Below, in pieces: positions 20,209-25,599 of a stretch of 25,599 bases of DNA. The first letter of the stretch is position 1, and each line of letters begins with the position of its first letter. Source of the stretch: a virus; the IMG/VR virus record IMGVR_UViG_3300010885_049495, positions 1 through 25,599 of that record, one strand, 5' to 3'. The notes under the pieces were generated by a model. It had not been told where the DNA came from. It was given only the letters and a program-made list of their open reading frames with translations, and did not search any database. The position numbers were made by a program, and so were the translations under genes.

Positions 20209-20403
20209 ATGAATAAATCATTCGTCCCCCGACACCCTGACATCCTAAGAGCCGATATCTATCAACTAGAGATGGATAAGCGAAGGCTTCTCGATGCCCT
20301 CCACAAGATTGACGCCAACGCTGGCGAATCAGTCGAGTGGATACGTCGCGTAGCCCGTCAAGCCATCACTGATGTCGTCTTTAACTCAAAGTCTAACCCC
20401 TAA
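20209..20403 (+). CDS. Small helical hypothetical protein
   Basis: 64 residues, charged and mainly helical (ADIYQLEMDKRRLLDALHKI, VEWIRRVARQAITDVV), with no membrane segment or known motif. The start lies 10 bp after the previous stop in a CCTAACCTAACAACT leader. Short spacing to both neighbours places it in the same operon. Confidence 0.55.
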   Translation: MNKSFVPRHPDILRADIYQLEMDKRRLLDALHKIDANAGESVEWIRRVARQAITDVVFNSKSNP

Positions 20404-20409
20404 CACCCA

Positions 20410-20568
20410 ATGACCACTGAAGAATACACACAACTAACCCGACCCTACATCCTCAAACAGATCGAGAAGCGTGAAGCAGACACCCAACTGGTGATCCTTG
20501 CAGCCCTGCTACTCTGTCTCCTTGCAGCTGGGTTCGCCTTAACCTTGGCATTCGTGCTCAACAGCTAA
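20410..20568 (+). CDS. 52-residue single-pass membrane protein
   Basis: Starts at ATG 20410 after TAACACCCA. A charged N-terminal half (MTTEEYTQLTRPYILKQIEK) is followed by a hydrophobic helix from about residue 26 (QLVILAALLLCLLAAGFALT) running to the C-terminus. This is a tail-anchored topology. It exactly fills the gap between 20403 and 20574. No family is recognised; a spanin- or holin-like role is possible but unsupported. Confidence 0.6.
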   Translation: MTTEEYTQLTRPYILKQIEKREADTQLVILAALLLCLLAAGFALTLAFVLNS

Positions 20569-20573
20569 CACCT

Positions 20574-20777
20574 ATGCCAACCTTAATATCCGCAGATACC
20601 AAATACTCCAAACACTCCGTCGCCGAGATCCTTCTCGATCCGACAATCAGTTACTGGCTCAAGGACGCCATCAAGTCCCTGTCCAACAGAGACACCCTCG
20701 ATGCCCTTCGGGATGTCGAGTTACTCAAGTCCCTGTGGGACGACAAGTGGCGCCGCGAGATCAATCAACTTTCCTAA
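20574..20777 (+). CDS. Small hypothetical protein
   Basis: 67 residues, mixed charge, helical (AEILLDPTISYWLKDAIKSL, TLDALRDVELLKSLWDD). No recognised family. It starts 6 bp after the membrane protein stop and precedes the DUF3150 gene by 19 bp. Confidence 0.55.
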   Translation: MPTLISADTKYSKHSVAEILLDPTISYWLKDAIKSLSNRDTLDALRDVELLKSLWDDKWRREINQLS

Positions 20778-20795
20778 CCCCAACACCATAAACAT

Positions 20796-21971
20796 ATGAC
20801 CAACCTAGTAGAGACAGAAGACATCACACAGAAGTTCGCCGAGTCCATGATCCTGGTGCACTTGAAGTGCCACCGCTATGGATCGGAGAAGACGGACAAG
20901 GAGCAGACCAAGAAGCTGAGAGGCGACCTTGGCATCAAGTCTAGCCTCAAGACCCACACGGTCAAGAAGGAGACGCTCCCCATCAAGGACTCCATGAAAG
21001 CCGTGGAGACCTACGACAACACCCAGATCTGGGGCGTCGTTCGCAAGTTCGGAGCGCCCTACGGCGACTCCACTTACGTCATCCCTGCAGCCAAGTATCT
21101 TGAGTTCATGGCGGAGATGCGTCGGGTATTTGCCGGACGTGCCGACCTGATCAAGACCGTGGGTGAGACCTACACCCTGCTGGTCGAAGCTGCCAAGGTC
21201 ACCCTTGCAACCGACTTCAAGGCTAACGAATACCCGAAGCTCGAGGACGTGCTTCGCAAGTATCACGTCACCTTTGAGGTGACTCCGGTTGCCCACCCAT
21301 CCCGACTCAAGCTGTCGGTGATGAGCGAAGCTGCCGAAGCCATCCAGCAGGCGGTCAACGAGACCTTTGCCGAGAAGACTTCCAAGCTGGCTCCTTACCT
21401 TAAGGAGACTTTGCTCAAGCCTCTGGCAGCTGTGTCCAATACCTGCCAGCGTGTCCTCTCCGACAAGCCAGGAGTCCGTGTCCATGACTCGGTCTTCGAG
21501 AACTTGCATGAGGCCACCGAGCAAGCCAAGAACCTCAACATGCTCAACGATGAGCAGGTCGACAACGCGATCTTCCAGATCGAGCAGACCATACCCAGGC
21601 ACTCGGGAGGGATCAAAGAGGACAAGCAACTATGCCAACGTGTGCTTTCAGACTGCCATACAGTCATGGAATCGCTCGATGGAACGCCTCCAGAGATGGA
21701 TGAGTTGCAACCCTGCGACCCTGAACCCTTGAAATCTGACGCCGGAGATCCGTTTCCGGAGATCACTTTCGCCGATAACCCTCCTCCAGAGTCCCCCTAT
21801 TCGGTGGGCTTGCAGGAAATCGTAGGCAAATCCTCCATCGTTAAGGAGGTTGCCGAGGATACTGGGCTCGAGTGTGTCGAGGTTAAGCTCGCACCTAACC
21901 CATCATTAGCCGACCTAACCCCATCTGAGCCCATCAACTCGGAGCTACTGGCAAAGCTCGGCTGGGTATAA
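20796..21971 (+). CDS. DUF3150-like protein
   Basis: 391 residues. An N-terminal helical region includes YGSEKTDKEQTKKLRGDLGI, and a central part (IPAAKYLEFMAEMRRVFAGR, ANEYPKLEDVLRKYHVTFEV) matches DUF3150, phage proteins that commonly occur next to a MoxR-type AAA+ ATPase and a metallopeptidase/VWA protein, as here. The last 110 residues are acidic, Pro-rich and probably disordered. CQRVLSD occurs twice, encoded by nt 21445-21465 and 21640-21660, with different codons. It probably acts as an adaptor or substrate subunit of the AAA+/VWA system; the role is inferred. Confidence 0.75.
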   Translation: MTNLVETEDITQKFAESMILVHLKCHRYGSEKTDKEQTKKLRGDLGIKSSLKTHTVKKETLPIKDSMKAVETYDNTQIWGVVRKFGAPYGDSTYVIPAAKYLEFMAEMRRVFAGRADLIKTVGETYTLLVEAAKVTLATDFKANEYPKLEDVLRKYHVTFEVTPVAHPSRLKLSVMSEAAEAIQQAVNETFAEKTSKLAPYLKETLLKPLAAVSNTCQRVLSDKPGVRVHDSVFENLHEATEQAKNLNMLNDEQVDNAIFQIEQTIPRHSGGIKEDKQLCQRVLSDCHTVMESLDGTPPEMDELQPCDPEPLKSDAGDPFPEITFADNPPPESPYSVGLQEIVGKSSIVKEVAEDTGLECVEVKLAPNPSLADLTPSEPINSELLAKLGWV

Positions 21972-22005
21972 TCAACCGCAACCTAACCACATATCAGATA
22001 CTCCC

Positions 22006-22305
22006 ATGACTACTCATCGCGATCATCAGCTTACTGAGAATTGCTGCGAGCACATCACCCCAGAACGACCCCCGAGGGCGGAAACCTTCCGCGTAATCCG
22101 CCGGATCAACAACCGTCCCTTGGGGGTCCTCATCGAAGAAGCCGAACCTTGCGATGCTTTCAGCGACGTGACTCGGGCTTTGGACGCCTACTTCAGGCGT
22201 CGGAGCCTGGAGGAAGAGCAGAAAGAAGCATGGGAACACGCGAACTGGGCCTCAAGAGACCCACATCAACACACCAAACACATAATTCCGTCAGTACAAC
22301 CCTAA
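22006..22305 (+). CDS. Small hypothetical protein inside the AAA+ cluster
   Basis: 99 residues, charged and Arg/Glu/His-rich, beginning MTTHRDHQLTENCCEHITPE. A beta-like part (RVIRRINNRPLGVLIEE) is followed by a helix (DAFSDVTRALDAYFRRRSLE). No recognised family. It lies between the DUF3150 gene and the AAA+ gene, so it may be an accessory of that system. An overlapping frame at 22041-22361 is a shadow. Confidence 0.55.
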   Translation: MTTHRDHQLTENCCEHITPERPPRAETFRVIRRINNRPLGVLIEEAEPCDAFSDVTRALDAYFRRRSLEEEQKEAWEHANWASRDPHQHTKHIIPSVQP

Positions 22306-22335
22306 ACACCAACCAAACAACACCAATACACCCAT

Positions 22336-23352
22336 ATGACAACCATCGAAGTTACACCTAATCAGCTCCGCGACGTTCTTAAAGACTGCCACAAGGCCAA
22401 GCTCAACCCCTTCATCCAGGGGCAGCCAGGCGTTGGCAAGTCCGCAGTCGTTGCCGAATACGCCAACTCCATCGGGGCAGAGTTCGTCGACGCACGACTC
22501 GCCTACTACGCCCCGCAGGATGTGCAGGGCTTCCCCTACCTCAACTCCGAGGAAGACGGGAGCAAGACCATGCGGTTCTCCAAGCCCGCTTTCTGGCCCA
22601 AGACTCCCAATCCAGTCATCGCACTGGAGGAGTTCAACTGTGCCACCAAGTCGGTTCAGAACGTCGCACTCCAGTTGCTCAACGAGCGCCGTGTCGGCGA
22701 GCATGTCCTTCCCGAGGACTCGTTCGTCTGTCTGCTCGGTAACCGTGCAGAGGATCGCGTCAACATCGAGAAGCTCTCGAGTGCGGTAGTCAACCGCATC
22801 GTCAACATCCGGATCCGCCTCGACCTAGACAGCTGGGTCAAGTGGGCCCAGAACAACGGCGTCGACCCTTTGGTCATCGCCTTCCTCCGCTACCGCCCCG
22901 ATCTCTTGACCACCTTCAACGGTGCCAAGTGGGACGGCATCAGCAACTTCGCTTCCCCCAGAACTTGGGAGAAGGCATCGAAGATCTACGAGACCTCGAC
23001 CAACCGCACCATCCGCCATGCCCTGCTCAACGGGGCGCTGGGTGATGGAGCTGCCAGCGAGTTCCTCGGGTTCCTCGGAGTGTATGAGAAGCTCCCCGAC
23101 CTCGACGCGGTTCTGCTCAATGCGGACACCGCCGACCTGCCGACCGACCCGTCCACGATCTACGCTACCTGCGCTGGTCTGGCCAAGAAGGTCAGGGGCA
23201 AGACGATGGGTGCCTTCCTCACCTACACCGAGCGTCTCGGCAAGGAGTTCTGTGTCTTCTCACTGAAGACCGCAGTGCTCCGCGACAAGGCTCTCTGCAA
23301 CACTCCGGCCTTCACGACCTGGGTCAGCGATAACCAGGAGGTCTTCGCTTAA
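22336..23352 (+). CDS. MoxR-type AAA+ ATPase
   Basis: 338 residues. Walker A GQPGVGKS (29-36), Walker B VIALEEFN (E98, E99; the usual DE is EE), sensor-1 Asn in LLGNRAED (N136) and an arginine-finger-like VVNRIVNIRI (R154) are clear. A helical lid domain follows (FASPRTWEKASKIYE). MoxR and CobS-like ATPases work with VWA partners to insert metal or remodel proteins; the 24337 gene is such a partner. The EE in Walker B may alter hydrolysis. Leader AACACCAATACACCCAT, no Shine-Dalgarno motif. Confidence 0.9.
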   Translation: MTTIEVTPNQLRDVLKDCHKAKLNPFIQGQPGVGKSAVVAEYANSIGAEFVDARLAYYAPQDVQGFPYLNSEEDGSKTMRFSKPAFWPKTPNPVIALEEFNCATKSVQNVALQLLNERRVGEHVLPEDSFVCLLGNRAEDRVNIEKLSSAVVNRIVNIRIRLDLDSWVKWAQNNGVDPLVIAFLRYRPDLLTTFNGAKWDGISNFASPRTWEKASKIYETSTNRTIRHALLNGALGDGAASEFLGFLGVYEKLPDLDAVLLNADTADLPTDPSTIYATCAGLAKKVRGKTMGAFLTYTERLGKEFCVFSLKTAVLRDKALCNTPAFTTWVSDNQEVFA

Positions 23353-23381
23353 GACCCACACGGGGCGACCTCTATCACGAG

Positions 23382-23558
23382 ATGTATCACGTCAAGGAGT
23401 CGATACGCCACGGCTACGTTCCAGTTTACTATGTATTCTGTTACGGAGCTGATGGCGTAGCATCCCTAGCTTTCAACGGCGAGGTATTCTGGAGTCATGC
23501 AAAAGCTCTTTACGCTTGTGAACAGCTTAACAAATCACTCCGGAGGCTACTCCAATGA
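23382..23558 (+). CDS. 58-residue hypothetical protein
   Basis: ATG 23382, product beginning MYHVKESIRHGYVPVYYVFC. A beta-like aromatic region (YVPVYYVFCYGADGVASLAF) is followed by a helix (AKALYACEQLNKSLRRLLQ). No recognised family. It starts 29 bp after the AAA+ stop and overlaps the next ATG by 4 nt, supporting expression. Confidence 0.6.
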   Translation: MYHVKESIRHGYVPVYYVFCYGADGVASLAFNGEVFWSHAKALYACEQLNKSLRRLLQ

Positions 23559-23803
23559 CTAAGCTAGAAATCAAAGCGTGTCTGCGTCTCGGGGTAGAGG
23601 TCTACCTGCAGTCCAGTAGGACCGAACGAGTTTGGCAGTTAGAGATACATGGAGGTCTCGGCAAGATCATCGGGTATCAAATAAGCCCAGGCCTTCACCC
23701 GTCTTTAACTACTAGACAGATCGACTGGCACCTCGAAAACAAACCTACCAACTTTACAACGATAAACCCATGCGCTTCTGGTTCCATTACAACAAGCCGT
23801 TAA
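23555..23803 (+). CDS. Small hypothetical protein
   Basis: 82 residues, beginning MTKLEIKACLRLGVEVYLQS. The first 60 residues look like a compact beta fold (ERVWQLEIHGGLGKIIGYQI). The last 20 residues read through the leader and first 34 nt of the following gene in another frame. The C-terminal tail is low complexity (FTTINPCASGSITTSR), so it may be non-essential overlap sequence. No family is recognised. Confidence 0.5.
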   Translation: MTKLEIKACLRLGVEVYLQSSRTERVWQLEIHGGLGKIIGYQISPGLHPSLTTRQIDWHLENKPTNFTTINPCASGSITTSR

Positions 23804-23988
23804 GCCAACAGAAAAAACAGACCATGCTCACCTTTCATTTTAAGGGGGCATGTCACTTCGTAGAAGACTTCGTAGTTCACACTGCGATCAAACCTTTCTT
23901 ACGTAAACGCAAGACTCAACCCAAGTGTGTCATCGCTGGCGATTGCAGCAACATCGTAATCACCGACGGCGTAGCACACATCTATTAA
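23770..23988 (+). CDS. Conserved small phage protein, unknown function
   Basis: 72 residues. MRFWFHYNKPLSQQ, then LTFHFKGACHFVEDFVVHTA, KRKTQPKCVIAGDC and ITDGVAHIY follow a pattern I recall from several phage small proteins of unknown function, with two conserved Cys and several aromatic residues. It starts in the tail of the preceding gene (34-nt overlap) after a TTTACAACGATAAACCC leader. Confidence 0.7.
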   Translation: MRFWFHYNKPLSQQKKQTMLTFHFKGACHFVEDFVVHTAIKPFLRKRKTQPKCVIAGDCSNIVITDGVAHIY

Positions 23989-24008
23989 CAACCAACCTAT
24001 AAAATAAT

Positions 24009-24311
24009 ATGTCGATCGAAACAACATCATTCAAAATCTACTTAAAAGGGGCTCAGTATAAATACGAAGAGCACAACGCAAGTGGCAACCCAGGACACGT
24101 CAACGCCACCATCGACGTGTATGGGCGCGACTCTAAGGCAGTGCTTAAAAGCCTCGAGTATGGTAACGGGAGCCACTCAAACTTCTTTAAGTTCGAGCAC
24201 CACGGCTTAAGTCCCGCCACTTTGAGAACCTTAGCCTGCATCTTTGATGACCTCGCTGATGAAGCCGAGAGGCTTTCAACCCTGTTAGCCAAGGCTCGAC
24301 TTCTATCTTAA
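24009..24311 (+). CDS. Small hypothetical protein
   Basis: 100 residues. The N-terminal half is beta-like (SFKIYLKGAQYKYEEHNASG, NATIDVYGRD) and the C-terminal half helical (PATLRTLACIFDDLADEAER). No recognised motif. It precedes the VWA gene by 25 bp. The leader CCAACCTATAAAATAAT is AT/C-rich and G-free. Confidence 0.6.
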   Translation: MSIETTSFKIYLKGAQYKYEEHNASGNPGHVNATIDVYGRDSKAVLKSLEYGNGSHSNFFKFEHHGLSPATLRTLACIFDDLADEAERLSTLLAKARLLS

Positions 24312-24336
24312 CCACACAACCAACCTACAAAACAAT

Positions 24337-25500
24337 ATGTCAACCGCATCCGAATTAGTATCCAACGCAACCACCCAGATCATTCTAGATCACCCATTCT
24401 TCGCAACCCTGTTGCTGCACATGCCCCGCATCGAGGATCCCTCGGTCGAGACGGCTTGCACCAACGGCGTTTCCATCAAGTACAACCCCAAGTTCATCGA
24501 GTCCCTCACGGTAGAGGAAGTCGCCGGACTGCTGGTGCATGAAGTCCTGCACCCTGCACTCGGGCACCTTCATCGCCTACCACCCAATGCCCACGGCAAT
24601 ATGGCTGGCGACTACGCAATCAACAACTTCCTCGACAACTACAACAACGGGGTCGGTTGCAATAAACTCAAGCTTCCCGAGGGTGGTTTAATAGACCACA
24701 CATTCGACGAGCTATCCGCAGAGCAGATCCTTGCACGTATCCCCAAACCACCCGAGCCTCGAGGCGGTAGGCCAGGTGACAAGCCAGGTGACAAGCCAGG
24801 CTCAGGCTGGGGTGACTTCGAGGCACCAGCTGGCACCGACGAACTGTCTCCGGAGGAGATGCAGAGCGAGTGGGAGCGTCGTCTCATCCAGTCAGCCACT
24901 GCTGTCAAGATGCAGCGTGGCAACCTGCCTGGTTGCATCGAGGCTCTCATCAAGGACTTGGTCGACCCCAAGGTTCCTTGGGAGCAGGTGCTCAATCGCT
25001 TCGTCGATAACACCTCGGCGAACGACTACAGCTGGGCCAAGCCAGACCGTAGGTTCCTACCCGACGACATCATCATCCCCGACCTACATGACGAGACCCT
25101 CGGTCACATCGTCGTGGCGCTCGATACCTCGGGTTCCATCTACGGTGCACCCAAGGTGCTGTCCTCATTCGAGACCGAACTCAACAACATCCTTCAGCGT
25201 TGCAAACCGGAGCGTGTCACGGTGATTCACTGCGACGCCAAGGTCCATCACGTCGAGGAGTTCGGTTCCAGCGACACTGTCAAGCTCGTCCCCAAGGGCG
25301 GTGGCGGTACCGCCTTCGAGCCCGTCGGTGAGTATGTTGCCGAGCACAACATGAACCCACGGGTTCTTATCTACCTCACCGATCTGTACGGATCTTTCCC
25401 CGACATCCCGTGGCAGTTCCCAACCATCTGGTGCGTCTACGGCAACCAGGACGGCGTCGCACCCTTCGGTGAGACCGTGCACATCCCAGACCTGGAGTAA
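24337..25500 (+). CDS. DUF2201-like zincin metallopeptidase with VWA domain
   Basis: 387 residues. The N-terminal zincin-like domain has HEVLHPALGH (H68, E69, H72, H77), a HExxH motif, and a possible further ligand in GDYAIN (D92). A Gly/Pro/Lys/Asp-rich linker with tandem PGDK repeats (about 147-160) joins a central helical part to a C-terminal VWA domain whose MIDAS reads ALDTSGS (D263, S265, S267). This DUF2201-type layout is commonly paired with MoxR-type ATPases, here at 22336. Whether the zincin is an active protease or a binding module is unknown. Leader CCAACCTACAAAACAAT. Confidence 0.87.
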   Translation: MSTASELVSNATTQIILDHPFFATLLLHMPRIEDPSVETACTNGVSIKYNPKFIESLTVEEVAGLLVHEVLHPALGHLHRLPPNAHGNMAGDYAINNFLDNYNNGVGCNKLKLPEGGLIDHTFDELSAEQILARIPKPPEPRGGRPGDKPGDKPGSGWGDFEAPAGTDELSPEEMQSEWERRLIQSATAVKMQRGNLPGCIEALIKDLVDPKVPWEQVLNRFVDNTSANDYSWAKPDRRFLPDDIIIPDLHDETLGHIVVALDTSGSIYGAPKVLSSFETELNNILQRCKPERVTVIHCDAKVHHVEEFGSSDTVKLVPKGGGGTAFEPVGEYVAEHNMNPRVLIYLTDLYGSFPDIPWQFPTIWCVYGNQDGVAPFGETVHIPDLE

Positions 25501-25505
25501 CCGCC

Positions 25506-25599
25506 ATGTCTGAGGAAGAACAGAGGCTAGCCAACGCGGTCTACAAGACCGTCAACCACAAGCTGGATCCCCCGCCGTTCATCTTTTGGCCACCTCCTT
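25506..25599 (+). CDS. Start of a hypothetical protein (cut by window edge)
   Basis: ATG 25506, five bases after the VWA stop, beginning MSEEEQRLANAVYKTVNHKL and open to the window edge. Only 31 codons are visible, acidic then Pro-rich. No function can be assigned. Confidence 0.45.
   Translation, partial: MSEEEQRLANAVYKTVNHKLDPPPFIFWPPP

Noticed and set aside
20805-21629. 274-codon minus-strand ORF
   Set aside because: Antisense of the DUF3150 gene; Leu/Val/Gly-rich shadow composition, no motif.

Overview
The window looks like part of a temperate tailed dsDNA phage (Caudoviricetes-type) genome. It carries a large terminase, a portal-like gene, a tyrosine integrase, a replication module built on a family A DNA polymerase, and a long run of small phage genes. 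The host is probably a member of Verrucomicrobiota. That rests on remembered resemblance of the integrase C-terminus (GNSP..V.EHYKELV..K.AEKWF) and the small-terminase-like protein to proteins of that phylum, so it is tentative.

Layout. Positions 1-2258 (minus strand) hold the start of the packaging and head module: a portal-like gene cut by the window edge, preceded by the large terminase. Positions 2250-2481 look like a phage attachment site: a 23-bp tRNA 3' end flanked by paired TGTCACCA repeats, next to the integrase (2498-3667). Positions 3756-7588 (plus) form a tight early operon: a ribbon-helix-helix protein, an excisionase-like HTH protein, a RuvC-like resolvase, several small proteins, a DUF6378 protein, a deaminase, a 35-residue membrane peptide and an SF2 helicase. 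Positions 7646-13629 are the replication core: a DUF2800/RecB-like nuclease, a putative ssDNA-binding protein, a candidate structured RNA, the DNA polymerase and a primase-helicase.

Positions 13630-15138 are mostly non-coding and unusually rich in structure: nested inverted repeats, an iteron array (ten perfect and two variant copies of GTGAGGGTA around an AT-rich core) that looks like a replication origin, a G-quadruplex motif, and two multi-branched foldable elements. Only one doubtful small ORF lies there. Positions 15139-20777 are small accessory genes, nearly all plus strand, interrupted by a minus-strand small-terminase-like gene (15901-16563) about 13.6 kb from its expected partner. 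Positions 20796-25599 hold a DUF3150 protein, a MoxR-type AAA+ ATPase and a zincin/VWA protein, interspersed with small phage ORFs.

How it fits together. The integrase and att site support lysogeny, and so does Leu at the polymerase position equivalent to E. coli Phe762. Polymerase, primase-helicase, SF2 helicase, RuvC, nuclease and a putative SSB form a nearly self-sufficient replication and recombination set acting beside a putative iteron origin. The AAA+/VWA triad probably remodels some unknown target. Across the right half most start codons follow A/C-rich, G-poor leaders with no Shine-Dalgarno motif, so initiation is probably SD-independent. No complete tRNA gene, rRNA, CRISPR array, insertion sequence, lysis gene or recognisable CI-type repressor was seen. 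All assignments come from reading motifs by eye; no search was run.
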